From Longimicrobiales bacterium (GTDB lineage: Bacteria; Gemmatimonadota; Gemmatimonadetes; Longimicrobiales; Gaopeijiaceae): a DNA stretch of 64,000 bases. The stretch lies in assembly GCA_951813395.1 (NCBI GenBank), contig OX638356.1, positions 285,340 through 349,339 of the forward strand, read 5' to 3'. The notes under the pieces were generated by a model. It was given only the letters and a program-made list of their open reading frames with translations. It had not been told where the DNA came from and made no database searches. This document shows positions 17,754-26,370 of the stretch, piece by piece. Both the position numbers and the translations under genes were made by a program. Position 1 is the first letter of the stretch. Each line of letters opens with the position of its first letter.

Positions 17754-19178
17754 ATGAGCCAACCCCGCGACCATTGGAGTTCCAACACAGGCCTCGTGCT
17801 TGCCGCCACCGGCAGCGCGATCGGCCTCGGCAACCTCTGGAAGTTCCCCTTCATCACCTGGGAGAACAACGGGGGAGCGTTCGTCCTCGTCTACCTGATC
17901 TGCATCGCGGCGGTCGGCCTGCCGATCATGATGGCCGAGCTGCTGATCGGGCGACGGAGCCAGAAGAGCGCGGTTGGGGCGCTGAAGGATGCCGTCGCGT
18001 CCAAGTGGCCCGCCGGCCGCAAGCTCGGAGCGTTGGCCGGAGGATGGGGCGTGCTGGCGGGCTTCATCCTGCTCAGCTACTACACGGTCATCGCGGGGTG
18101 GTCGCTCTACTACTTCACCAAGTCGCTATCATGGACTTTTGGCGGCTACCCTGTGGGAATGTTGCCGGGGGACCTCTTCAACGGGCAGGCGCTCAACACC
18201 GGCCTGCAGTTGCTGCTGTCGCTCGGGTTCAGCCTCGGGACGATCGCCGTGGTCTATTTCGGCGTGAGCAAAGGGATCGAGAAGATCGCCCGTATCTTCC
18301 TGCCGATCCTGTTCGGCATCCTGCTGCTGATGCTCGTCAGCGCGCTTGGCATGAGCGGTTCCGCCGAGGCCCTGGGCTTCATCTTCCGCCCCAACTTCAG
18401 CGAACTGGGGATGGAGGGGATCCTGGAGGCGCTCGGTCACTCCTTCTTCACGCTTTCGCTCGGCATGGGGGCCATGATCACCTATGGCTCCTACATCTCC
18501 CGCAAACACTCGGTCGTAAAGGCGTCGGGGGCGATCGTGGCGCTGGACACCATCATCGCACTGGTCGCCACCGTGATCATGTTCTCGGTCATCTTCTCGG
18601 TGGCGGGGATGCGCGAAGAGATCAGCGGGTCCACGGTCGGAATGCTCTTCATCTCGCTGCCCGAGCTGTTCTACACCGAGGTACCCTTCGGCGTCGTGCT
18701 CGGGCCGCTCTTCTACGTGCTCGTCGCCCTGGCCGCGCTGACCTCAACGATCTCCCTGCTGGAGGTGGTGTCCGCGTACCTGATTGACGAGCGTGGGCTG
18801 ACTCGGCATAAGGCGACCATCGGTGCCGGAGCTGCGATCTTCGTGTTCACCACCTTTGCGGTCCTGTCGATTCCCGGACTTCTGGGAGTCTCCGCCGAAG
18901 GCCTCCTGTCCACCATGGAGATCTTCGACGGCAAGATCGGCTGGTTCGCGACCGCCGACCACTTCGTTTCCAACTGGATGCTCCCGACCGGCGGCTTCTT
19001 CATCACGCTGGCGGCGGGGTGGTTCATGACCCGTGAGGCGACGAAGAGCGAGCTGATGGACGGCACTGAACCGCGTTGGTTCAAGTACGGCGCGTGGCGC
19101 TTCTTCATCCGCTGGGTGGCACCGATCGCCGTTGCGGCGATCATCGTCTTCGTGATCCGCGGGGTGGACTTCAGTTGA
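17754..19178 (+). CDS. Sodium-dependent neurotransmitter-symporter (NSS/SNF) family transporter
   Basis: 474 residues, 11-12 membrane segments. TM1 is GLVLAATGSAIGLGNLWKFPF, the unwound substrate/sodium helix of the LeuT family; NNGGAFVLVYLI and GMGAMITYGSYI (TM6 region) follow. Bacterial NSS proteins co-transport sodium with amino acids, often tryptophan, tyrosine or leucine. Starts ATG 17754. Its stop overlaps the TTG start of the aconitase-family gene (TTGA), so the two are probably one transcript. Substrate unproven. Confidence 0.9.
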   Translation: MSQPRDHWSSNTGLVLAATGSAIGLGNLWKFPFITWENNGGAFVLVYLICIAAVGLPIMMAELLIGRRSQKSAVGALKDAVASKWPAGRKLGALAGGWGVLAGFILLSYYTVIAGWSLYYFTKSLSWTFGGYPVGMLPGDLFNGQALNTGLQLLLSLGFSLGTIAVVYFGVSKGIEKIARIFLPILFGILLLMLVSALGMSGSAEALGFIFRPNFSELGMEGILEALGHSFFTLSLGMGAMITYGSYISRKHSVVKASGAIVALDTIIALVATVIMFSVIFSVAGMREEISGSTVGMLFISLPELFYTEVPFGVVLGPLFYVLVALAALTSTISLLEVVSAYLIDERGLTRHKATIGAGAAIFVFTTFAVLSIPGLLGVSAEGLLSTMEIFDGKIGWFATADHFVSNWMLPTGGFFITLAAGWFMTREATKSELMDGTEPRWFKYGAWRFFIRWVAPIAVAAIIVFVIRGVDFS

Positions 19179-21271
19179 CGGGACAGCAGGTCCGCAAACG
19201 CCCGCCGGAGATCTCCTTCGGCGGGCGTGTCCTCTTCCTGGTGGACAATGCCGACCTGATCCGGCGGCAGCTCCACGAGGGCCTCGACCTCGACCTCACG
19301 CCCGAGCTCAAGGCCCGGCTCCGCCACCAGATCAGCACCGACGAGATCACCCCCGCCTACATCTGCTTTTTCTACGACGAGACCCTGGGCGAATTCCCGT
19401 ACCTGGGGCTGGAGGCCGCGAGCGGAAGCGGCGCCACCGAGGCCCCGATCGAACGCGGAAGCGTCAAGGACGCCGGATTCATCTGCTCGGTCGCCGGCAA
19501 GCGCCGCGGCAAGGGATCCAGCCGCGAGCAGAGCCCCTACGCCGAGCTGATGGCCGGGATCAAGGTCGTCGTCAGCGAGAGCATCGAGCGCATCTACAAC
19601 GAGAACTGCCAGAACCTGGGCATCCTCACCACGACCGACTTCGGCCTCATCGAGCGCATCCGCTCCGGCGAGCCGATCCCGCTCACCGAGTTCACGGCCG
19701 GCACCGACGAGATCACCCGGCAGATCATCGAGTACGGCGGCCTGTTCGAGTTCAACATGGCGAGGCTGGGCGGCCAGGTGACGCTCCCGGCACCGCGCGC
19801 GCTCGGCGACCCTCCCGCAGGCGACGCGGCCTCGCGCCCCATGACCCTCGGCGAGAAGATCTTCGCCAGCAAATGGGTCGTTGACGCGGCCTCCGACCAG
19901 GTCGGCACCACACACGCCGAACCCGGCGAGGCGGGCTTCTTCCGCGCCGACGTCCGCTTCTCCCACGAGTACGTGACCCCGATGGCGGCCATCTTCTTCG
20001 AGCAGAAGCTGGGCGCCGACGCGAAGGTTCTCGATCCCGACTCGATCCTCTTCTTCCGCGACCACCTGACCTTCCTGCACAAGGTGATGAGCCAGGAGCG
20101 GATCGAGCAGGGCCTGCTCGAAGTCGCCAACCAGCTCGAGGTCAAGCAGCGCGAGTTCTCGGAAAAACAGGGCATCCGCCTCTACGGCGAGCAGCAGGGC
20201 CACGTCATGGGCTCCGAGGCAATCTGCCACTCCAAGATCCTCGAGGACTACGCCGAGCCGGGCATGCTCGTGATCGGCACGGATTCCCACACGCCCCACG
20301 CGGGTGCGGTCGGCGCCCTGGCCTTCGGGGTCGGCACCACGGCGATCTTCAATTCGTGGATCACGAAGGACGTGCGCGCGCGCATTCCGCCGTCGTTCAA
20401 GGTGGTGGTGGGCGGCACGCTCCCCGCCAACGCGACCGCCAAGGACCTCATGCTCGAGATCCTGCGCCACCCCTACGTGCGCGACGGCCACGCGATAGGC
20501 CAGATCATCGAGTATGCGGGCCCGGTCGTGGAAGGGCTGTCTGTGGACGAAAGAGCGACCATGACCAACATGGCCGCCGAAGTGGGCGCGTTCACGGGTC
20601 TGGTTGCGGCCGACGAGAGGACGGTCGAGTTCCTCGTGCGGGAGCGCGGCATGCCCGTGGCCCGTGCGCGAGCGCTGGTCGAAGGTGTGCACAGCGACCC
20701 CGGCGCCGAATACGTCAAGGTCATCGAGATCGACGCCTCGCGCCTGCGCCCCATGGTCGCGCTGCCCGGCGATCCCGGAAACGGCCTCTACATCGACGAG
20801 CTCGCCGACGCCGTCCCCATCGAGATCGCGTACGCCGGATCGTGCACGGCCGGCAAGAAGGAAGACATGGACATGTACGCGCGTGTCTTCCGCGAGGCCC
20901 GCGACCGGTGGGGCCTCGGCGTCCACCCCGGCGTGAAGTGCTACATCCAGTGCGGCTCGACCGACGTCCGGGAATACGCGCGCGAGCAGGGGTACCTGGA
21001 CCTGTTCCACGAGATCGGCGCCGAGTTCATCGAGCCGGGATGCGGCGCGTGCATCGCGGCAGGGCCGGGCGTCACCCGCTCGGCCGAGCAGGTGTCGGTG
21101 TCGTCCCAGAACCGCAACTTCCCGGGCCGCTCGGGACCGGGCCAGCTGTACCTGGTGTCGCCCTACTCGGTGGCCGCGTCGGCGGTGGCTGGCAGGGTGG
21201 CGGCGTGGGAGCCCGGAGCGCGGGTGGAAAGGGTGGAAGCGGGGACGCCGAGGGTGCCGGTGCTGGCGTAG
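19175..21271 (+). CDS. Aconitase-family hydratase with swivel domain at the N-terminus
   Basis: 698 residues from TTG 19175. The N-terminal third carries the swivel domain normally found at the C-terminus or on a separate small subunit: ISTDEITPAY and GKRRGKGSSREQSPYAELMAGI. The Fe-S domain follows, with GTDSHTPHAGAVGALAFGVG at about 368 and cluster cysteines in YIQCGSTD (about 592) and PGCGAC (about 621 and 624). All three cluster cysteines are kept, so it should be active. Candidates are aconitase, homoaconitase or isopropylmalate dehydratase-like activity; motifs do not decide. Translationally coupled to the NSS transporter, an unusual partner. Confidence 0.82.
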   Translation: MTGQQVRKRPPEISFGGRVLFLVDNADLIRRQLHEGLDLDLTPELKARLRHQISTDEITPAYICFFYDETLGEFPYLGLEAASGSGATEAPIERGSVKDAGFICSVAGKRRGKGSSREQSPYAELMAGIKVVVSESIERIYNENCQNLGILTTTDFGLIERIRSGEPIPLTEFTAGTDEITRQIIEYGGLFEFNMARLGGQVTLPAPRALGDPPAGDAASRPMTLGEKIFASKWVVDAASDQVGTTHAEPGEAGFFRADVRFSHEYVTPMAAIFFEQKLGADAKVLDPDSILFFRDHLTFLHKVMSQERIEQGLLEVANQLEVKQREFSEKQGIRLYGEQQGHVMGSEAICHSKILEDYAEPGMLVIGTDSHTPHAGAVGALAFGVGTTAIFNSWITKDVRARIPPSFKVVVGGTLPANATAKDLMLEILRHPYVRDGHAIGQIIEYAGPVVEGLSVDERATMTNMAAEVGAFTGLVAADERTVEFLVRERGMPVARARALVEGVHSDPGAEYVKVIEIDASRLRPMVALPGDPGNGLYIDELADAVPIEIAYAGSCTAGKKEDMDMYARVFREARDRWGLGVHPGVKCYIQCGSTDVREYAREQGYLDLFHEIGAEFIEPGCGACIAAGPGVTRSAEQVSVSSQNRNFPGRSGPGQLYLVSPYSVAASAVAGRVAAWEPGARVERVEAGTPRVPVLA

Positions 21272-21350
21272 GGGGGCAACAGCTCGTCGGCTGCCGTTCC
21301 GTCGCTGTCGCCGTGCGGCGACATTCGGCTCTTGGCGTCGTTCGCCGACA

Positions 21351-21379
21351 TTGTTGATTTGTCGCCGCTCGCCTACATT
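21351..21379 (+). promoter_or_regulatory. Predicted promoter of the hipB-hipA locus
   Basis: TTGTTG and TACATT are separated by 17 bp in an AT-richer patch 43 bp upstream of the hipB start. The sequence CGACATT occurs twice around the -35 (about 21319 and 21346), a possible HipB half-site repeat. Prediction from sequence only. Confidence 0.4.
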
Positions 21380-21421
21380 AGCTGACGCAGGCGAGCATAC
21401 CCATCGGGCCGAGGATCACCC

Positions 21422-21718
21422 TTGAGAGTCAACACGCCAGTCGACTTCGGCCTCTTGATCCGCCAGGCGAGAAAAGCGCGGGGCATGACCCAGCAGCAAC
21501 TGGCGCGGTCGGCCGCGGTCGGCCGCCAGTGGATCGTGGAGATCGAGGCAGGAAAGCGGCGAGCCGAGCTTGGCAAGGTAATGCAGACCCTGGCCGCGCT
21601 GGACCTGACGCTGTCGATACGCGGGGAGGGGATACCAGAGACGCGCAAATCCGAAGTTCCGATTGAAGCCATTGATCTCCAGGCAGTTCTGGATGCTCAC
21701 CGGCGCACATCGCGGTGA
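21422..21718 (+). CDS. HipB-like XRE-family antitoxin
   Basis: 98 residues with a helix-turn-helix, LIRQARKARGMTQQQLARSAAVGRQWIVEIEAG, typical of HipB. Starts TTG 21422 after GAGGA. Its stop overlaps the hipA start by 4 bases (GTGA), the usual hipBA arrangement. HipB neutralises HipA and represses the operon. Because the adjacent hipA carries a nonsense codon, this gene may now be an orphan repressor. Confidence 0.82.
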   Translation: MRVNTPVDFGLLIRQARKARGMTQQQLARSAAVGRQWIVEIEAGKRRAELGKVMQTLAALDLTLSIRGEGIPETRKSEVPIEAIDLQAVLDAHRRTSR

Positions 21719-23031
21719 ACGAGTACCTGATCGCATTGGCAGGTGGCCGCAAGGTCGGAAAGATCGGGCGGGACGCCAGAGGGCGGCTCAGCTTCGAATA
21801 CGACGATGCATGGAGCCTGGAAGACGCGGCGTTTCCGCTTTCCCTCTCGATGCCGCTGACTGTCCGCGACCACGGTCATGACAGAATCGAACCATGGCTC
21901 TGGGGGCTCCTCCCGGACAACGAGAACGTCCTGGCACGCTGGGCTCGGCAGTTCCAGGTGTCGGCACGTAGTGCTTTCTCACTGCTGAAAGCCACCGGGG
22001 AAGATTGTCCGGGCGCCGTGCAATTCGTGAGGCCGGATCGCGTTACCGAACTGCTGGCCTCCCGGACCGTTGGGGTGTCCGCGTCCGACGCGGTGCCGGA
22101 GTCCCGCGAAGTCGCCTGGCTGACCACCGCCGAGGTCGAGGCGCGGCTGCGCACCCTGCGGCACGACAACAGTGCTTGGCGCCTGGCGGAGGATGTGGGA
22201 CAATTCAGCCTCGCCGGGGCACAGTCGAAGACTGCCCTTCTGCTGGAGGACGGTCGCTGGGGCGTTCCTCATGGCGCGACACCTACGACCCACATCCTCA
22301 AGCCACCGATTCCCGGCTTCGCAGGACACTGCGAGAACGAGCACCTCTGTCTGCAGCTTGCGGACGCCCTGGGTATTCCCGCCGCATATTCCCGCGTGAA
22401 CAGTTTCGGGCAGGAGGCTGCGATCGTCGTCGAGCGGTACGATCGGATCGCCGTGGCGGGACGATTGGTACGGTTGCATCAGGAAGACCTCTGCTAGGCC
22501 CTGGCGCGGAGCCCATTGAACAAGTACGAGAGCGATGGCGGGCCGGGTTGCCGGGACATCGCGAGCGCCATTCAGTCCTATAGCACCCGTCCGGGCAAAG
22601 ATGTTCGCACCTTCGTAGAGGCGATCGCGCTGAACTGGGTCATCGGCGGCACCGACGCTCACGCCAGAAACTTTTCACTATTGATCGGCACCGGCGGAAA
22701 CGCCAGGCTCGCCCCGCTCTACGACCTGGCCAGCGCCATGCCCTATCCCGGCCAATACGCACCCAGGCTCAAGCTGGCCATGAAGATCGGCGGTGAGTCG
22801 CGGCTCGGATACATCCAGGTGAGGCACTGGGAGCGGTTCGCTGCCCAGGTGGGGCTGCCGCCGGATGAGGTGCTCGGGATCTGCAAGTCCGTGGCCGCCG
22901 AGACGCCTGACCGTTTTGCCGATGTCGTGGCGGCCGCCCGGTCGGAAGGACTGGATCACCCGATCGTCGAAGGACTCAAGGAGAACATCGCGAGTCACGC
23001 GAGCGCATGCCTGGACAGGCTTCAACGGTGA
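21715..23031 (+). pseudogene. HipA kinase toxin gene interrupted by one in-frame amber codon
   Basis: Reading one frame from 21715 to 23031 gives a full HipA except for TAG at 22495-22497. Before it: N-terminal barrel, ATP loop FSLAGAQSKTALLL and RLHQEDLC. After it, without a frame change: ALARSPLNKYESDGGPG, then the catalytic stretch GGTDAHARNFSLL and LAPLYDLASAM. Family members usually have Gln at this point (RLHQEDxCQAL), so a single CAG to TAG change explains the break. HipA phosphorylates glutamyl-tRNA synthetase in E. coli. Catalytic Asp/Asn lie after the stop, so the short product should be inactive unless the amber is read through or TTG 22516 restarts translation. Confidence 0.85.
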
Positions 23032-23041
23032 AGTGCCGGAA

Positions 23042-23114
23042 TGGTCGCTGCTGGACTCGAACCAGCGACCCCTACGATGTGAACGTAGTGCTCTACCGAC
23101 TGAGCTAAGCGACC
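23042..23114 (-). tRNA. tRNA-Val (CAC)
   Basis: 73 nt fold as a cloverleaf on the minus strand: acceptor GGTCGCT/AGCGACC with discriminator A, D-arm GCTCAGTCGGTAGAGC, anticodon stem CTACG/CGTAG around loop TTCACAT (anticodon CAC), and T-arm GCTGG-TTCGAGT-CCAGC. CCA is not encoded. Confidence 0.95.
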
Positions 23115-23119
23115 TTGAG

Positions 23120-23192
23120 TACCCCCACGGGGAATCGAACCCCGGTCTCCTGGCTGAGAACCAGGTATCCTAGTCCACTAGACGATGGGGGC
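23120..23192 (-). tRNA. tRNA-Glu (CTC)
   Basis: 73 nt on the minus strand: acceptor GCCCCCA/TGGGGGT with a G-U first pair and discriminator A, anticodon stem CCTGG/CCAGG around loop TTCTCAG (anticodon CTC), T-arm CGGGG-TTCGATT-CCCCG. Five bases from tRNA-Val, so probably co-transcribed. It is notable that a HipA-type gene, whose known target charges tRNA-Glu, is next door; this may be coincidence. Confidence 0.95.
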
Positions 23193-23354
23193 GTCCGTGC
23201 CCGCGTCCAGCGAGTCGTGCATGACGCCGGAGGCGAGGGGCAGATAACCTAAAGCGAACTGGCGGACGGCTCAAGTACGAGAACGCGCGGCATTGTCCAA
23301 CTTGCGCCACTGAGGTCCACCGTGACCGAGAGTGGCGTCGCGTCTCTGCCGCCA

Positions 23355-23771
23355 TTAGTCCTCGAACGGATTCAAGAGCGGCACCCCCAGCGCGCGAAAG
23401 TCACGGACGTTACGAGTCACCACCGTCAGCCGGTGGACTGCGGCCGTCGCGGCGATCATCGCATCCTCCAGGATGGTCCGCGACCGACGCCGCTTGACCC
23501 GCGCCCATTCCTTAAACGCCGCCGCATCCATGGGCAACACGCCGTAGGAATCGATCACCTGCTCCAGCCAGGCCTCCAGTTCCTGTGCCTTGACAGGATT
23601 CTGTTCACGCACGTTCTCGATTCCGGACTGGATCTCGCCCACGGTGACGGCGGACAGAAAGAGCTGATCGGACGGTACCCCGGCAATCCATCTCAACACC
23701 GACGAGTGCGGCCGCGGTCGGCGGAGCTCCGACACGACGTTGGTGTCCAGCAGGTACACGCGGCTACTCAA
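23355..23771 (-). CDS. PIN-domain ribonuclease toxin (VapC/FitB-like)
   Basis: 138 residues. PIN acidic residues are in place: LLDTNVVSEL (Asp 9), a central Glu in TVGEIQSGI, EDAMIAATA and TRNVRDF near the end. FitB-like VapC toxins cleave tRNA or rRNA. Overlaps the antitoxin gene by 8 bases and shares its transcript. Confidence 0.88.
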   Translation of the reverse strand: MSSRVYLLDTNVVSELRRPRPHSSVLRWIAGVPSDQLFLSAVTVGEIQSGIENVREQNPVKAQELEAWLEQVIDSYGVLPMDAAAFKEWARVKRRRSRTILEDAMIAATAAVHRLTVVTRNVRDFRALGVPLLNPFED

Positions 23772-24024
23772 GCGGAGGGGGTTCGCGATGGCGGTGTTTT
23801 CGACGGGGTGGTGTCAACTCCTCCGTGCGGGCCTCGGGAGCCAACAGGAGTTCCTTGAGGTCCCGCCGCGCCATTCGCTTCATCCGGCGCCATTCGTCGA
23901 TCGAAACCAGAACCGCCGCGTCCACCCCGCGCTTTGTGACCAGCTGCGGTCCCTCGGACACACTTGACTCGAGCATTTCGCTGAAGCGCGCCTTGGCCTC
24001 CTGCACCTGCCACACTCTGGGCAC
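23764..24024 (-). CDS. Phd/YefM-type antitoxin paired with the PIN toxin
   Basis: 86 residues beginning WQVQEAKARFSEMLE, the DNA-binding start of Phd/YefM antitoxins, then QLVTKRGVDAAVLVSIDEWRR. The start GTG 24024 has a GGAGG ribosome site. The extended, basic, proline-rich C-terminus would wrap the toxin. An inverted repeat just upstream is the likely autoregulatory operator. Confidence 0.85.
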   Translation of the reverse strand: MPRVWQVQEAKARFSEMLESSVSEGPQLVTKRGVDAAVLVSIDEWRRMKRMARRDLKELLLAPEARTEELTPPRRKHRHREPPPLE

Positions 24025-24048
24025 ACAGTCCTCCTGCTCTCAGATTAT

Positions 24049-24072
24049 CTGACTAGTTATAGGGCTAGTCAG
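24049..24072. promoter_or_regulatory. Inverted repeat upstream of the vapBC-like pair, putative operator
   Basis: CTGACTAG, 8-base spacer, CTAGTCAG: a perfect 8-bp inverted repeat in a locally AT-rich stretch, 25 bp upstream of the antitoxin start. The position fits an autoregulatory site of a Phd/YefM antitoxin. It could also act as a transcript end for the nucleotidyltransferase gene, but no T-run follows. Confidence 0.45.
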
Positions 24073-24115
24073 AACATCTCGCGAGGTCAAGCCTTCCCGC
24101 GCTCGCGCCTGTCAG

Positions 24116-24466
24116 TCAATCCGGAGGCTCCGTTTTCCTTGGGGCGGCCCTCAGCACCGCATGCTCCCGCTCGATCTCCCGGTGGAACCGTTTCGGCAGC
24201 CTTGCCCAGTCCCGCGCCTCGACAAGAAACGGAATTGTCGACTCCCGGACCGCCTCCTCGAAGTCGATCAGCCGATCGAGCGGAATCTTCTCAAGGTCCG
24301 GCCCGCGCAGCACGAGATCGAGATCGCTGCCGTCGTGGCCCCGGCCGTTCACGCGGCTGCCGTAGGCCCACACCTCGACACCGGGCAGATGTTCCTGCAG
24401 CAACGCCTTCAGGACGCGCCGATGCCTTTGTGTAAGGCGCAGTCGGTCAGTCGGTCTGCCAGGCAT
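24116..24466 (-). CDS. Minimal nucleotidyltransferase (MNT) domain protein
   Basis: 116 residues. The polymerase-beta-like motif WAYGSRVNGRGHDGSDLDLVL gives GS...DxD, and a later acidic residue in IPFLVEARDW completes the triad. MNT proteins often act as antitoxins to HEPN toxins by AMPylating them. No HEPN gene is adjacent: one neighbour is vapBC, the other is qhpG transcribed away from it. It may be a solitary survivor of a pair. Confidence 0.75.
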   Translation of the reverse strand: MPGRPTDRLRLTQRHRRVLKALLQEHLPGVEVWAYGSRVNGRGHDGSDLDLVLRGPDLEKIPLDRLIDFEEAVRESTIPFLVEARDWARLPKRFHREIEREHAVLRAAPRKTEPPD

Positions 24467-24503
24467 CTTCGGCCCTTGTTGCCTCTCCGTTGCGTCGTAG
24501 GGA

Positions 24504-26204
24504 ATGCCGGATCCGGATGCCACCCAAGATACGACGGGGAGCGCGGTGCCGTACACCTTCGTCGCGGATGGCCCGAATCCCGGGCAGGCCGCCTTGCCCG
24601 GCCCTGGCGGATCTCTGACTTTGTTGCGAGTGAACCCCAACCCCCAGGTCCTCATCCTCGGCGGCGGTCCGGCCGGCGCCGCCGCCGCGCGCCTCCTCGC
24701 GCAGTGGGGCCTGGAGGCCGTGATCGTCGAGCGATCGCCGGACCCCGACCCGACCGCGCCGTCTCTGGCCGAATCGCTGCCGCCCAGCACGCGCAAGGTG
24801 CTGGCCGCAACGGGGCTGCTGGGGGTGGTGGAGGCGGGCGGATTCCTGGCGAACGGCGGGAACACGGCGCTTTGGGGCGGTGAAGGCCGCCGCGACGACT
24901 TCGCGGGGGGCGCCGCCGGGTTCCACATCCTGCGGTCGCGGTTCGACAACATCCTGCGTGAGGCGGCGGTGGAGGCCGGGGCGGAGATCGTACCGGGCGT
25001 GGCGAGGTTGCCGGAACCGGGCGCCGACGGGGAGGGGTGGCGGGTCGAGGTCGTGCAGGGCGGCGGGGAGCGCGTCGAGATGCAACCGGACTGGATACTC
25101 GACTGCACCGGCAGGGCGGGGTTGCTGGCCCGCCGCTACCGGATTCCCGAGTCGGAGGCGCCGACGCTGGCCGTGGTGCGGCGGTACCGCAGCGAGGACG
25201 GGTGGGGGAACGTCGAGGCCACCCACGCCCTCGTGGAGAGCTTCGGGCGCGGCTGGGCGTGGTCGGTGCCCACCTCGGAAGCGGAGCGTCATGTCGCGGT
25301 CATGCTGGACCCTCAACTCCAGGCCGTGATGGACGGGGCCGCCGATCTCTCGGCTGCCTTCGAGGCCGAGATCGCCAACACCGCCCTCATGCACTCCATC
25401 ACAAACCCCGCCTTGCCCGTCGGCGACGCCTGGGCGGTGACCGCGTCGATGTACACGTCGTCCCGGTTCGCGCTCGACCGGGCGCTGCTTGTGGGAGACG
25501 CGGCCTCGTTCGTCGACCCGATGTCGTCGTACGGAGTGAAGAAGGCGCTGGCCTCGGCGTGGTTGGCCGCGGTCACGGTCAACACGGCCGTCCGCACGCC
25601 CGAACTGGCGGAGGCCGCAGCCGACTTCTACGGCCGCCGGGAGCGCGCAATGTACGGCTCGCTGCGGGAGGGGCTGGCGACGCAGGTGGCGGGAACGGGG
25701 GTGGCGAACAGCGGCGTGGAGCGCACGGTGGATCCGGCGGACGACGCCTTCTGGGACCGGCGCGCGCGCTGGCTTGCCGACCGGCCCGAGACTGCCACCG
25801 ACGCGAATTCCGCCGACGGACCGGACGTCGAAGCGCTGCGCGACGACCCCGAAGTCCGGGCGGCCTTCCACGCACTGCGCCTGGGTTCGGGACGGCTGCG
25901 GGTCGGGCGCCGCGATACCGCCGACCGGCCCCTCGTGATCGGCAACCGGATCCGGCTGGCGCCCGCGCTCGTCACTCCGCGGTTCCCGGACGGTGTGCGC
26001 TACTTCCGGGATGTCGACCTGCTTCGCGTCGTCCATCTCGCCACCGGCTCCCCGAACCCCGGCGCCCTGTACGAGGCGTATTCCGAGTGGGCGGCGCGCG
26101 AAGATCTGCCGCCGGTCGACCTGGCCAACTTCATCGGCGTGGTCGCCCTGCTGATCGCGGACGGAGTGCTGGTGCCGGGGCGCGGATCCTGGACGACCGG
26201 CTGA
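24504..26204 (+). CDS. qhpG: FAD-dependent monooxygenase QhpG of the QHNDH cluster
   Basis: 566 residues from ATG 24504; an in-frame GTG at 24630 is possible and would place the FAD loop VLILGGGPAGAAAARLLAQWG near the N-terminus. The second FAD motif is LLVGDAASFVDPMSSYGVKKAL at about 325-346. The fold is that of tryptophan halogenase/flavin hydroxylases. In Paracoccus QhpG hydroxylates the gamma-subunit tryptophan that becomes the tryptophylquinone of CTQ. Here it heads the cluster, 166 bp before qhpA, whereas in Proteobacteria it is usually last. Confidence 0.85.
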   Translation: MPDPDATQDTTGSAVPYTFVADGPNPGQAALPGPGGSLTLLRVNPNPQVLILGGGPAGAAAARLLAQWGLEAVIVERSPDPDPTAPSLAESLPPSTRKVLAATGLLGVVEAGGFLANGGNTALWGGEGRRDDFAGGAAGFHILRSRFDNILREAAVEAGAEIVPGVARLPEPGADGEGWRVEVVQGGGERVEMQPDWILDCTGRAGLLARRYRIPESEAPTLAVVRRYRSEDGWGNVEATHALVESFGRGWAWSVPTSEAERHVAVMLDPQLQAVMDGAADLSAAFEAEIANTALMHSITNPALPVGDAWAVTASMYTSSRFALDRALLVGDAASFVDPMSSYGVKKALASAWLAAVTVNTAVRTPELAEAAADFYGRRERAMYGSLREGLATQVAGTGVANSGVERTVDPADDAFWDRRARWLADRPETATDANSADGPDVEALRDDPEVRAAFHALRLGSGRLRVGRRDTADRPLVIGNRIRLAPALVTPRFPDGVRYFRDVDLLRVVHLATGSPNPGALYEAYSEWAAREDLPPVDLANFIGVVALLIADGVLVPGRGSWTTG

Positions 26205-26370
26205 TCCGTGCCACCGGGTGTCGGTGCACCTTCCGCTGTCCCGGTCGGGATTAGGGAGAGCGGGCGGCCGGGAGCTACTTTGCGCCGTGTCCGCCGCCTC
26301 CCTATCGTTGAGGTCGCCCACGGGCATGAGGGTCCGTGCATCACCTTGAAGCGGGAGGGACGCGGCAGCG

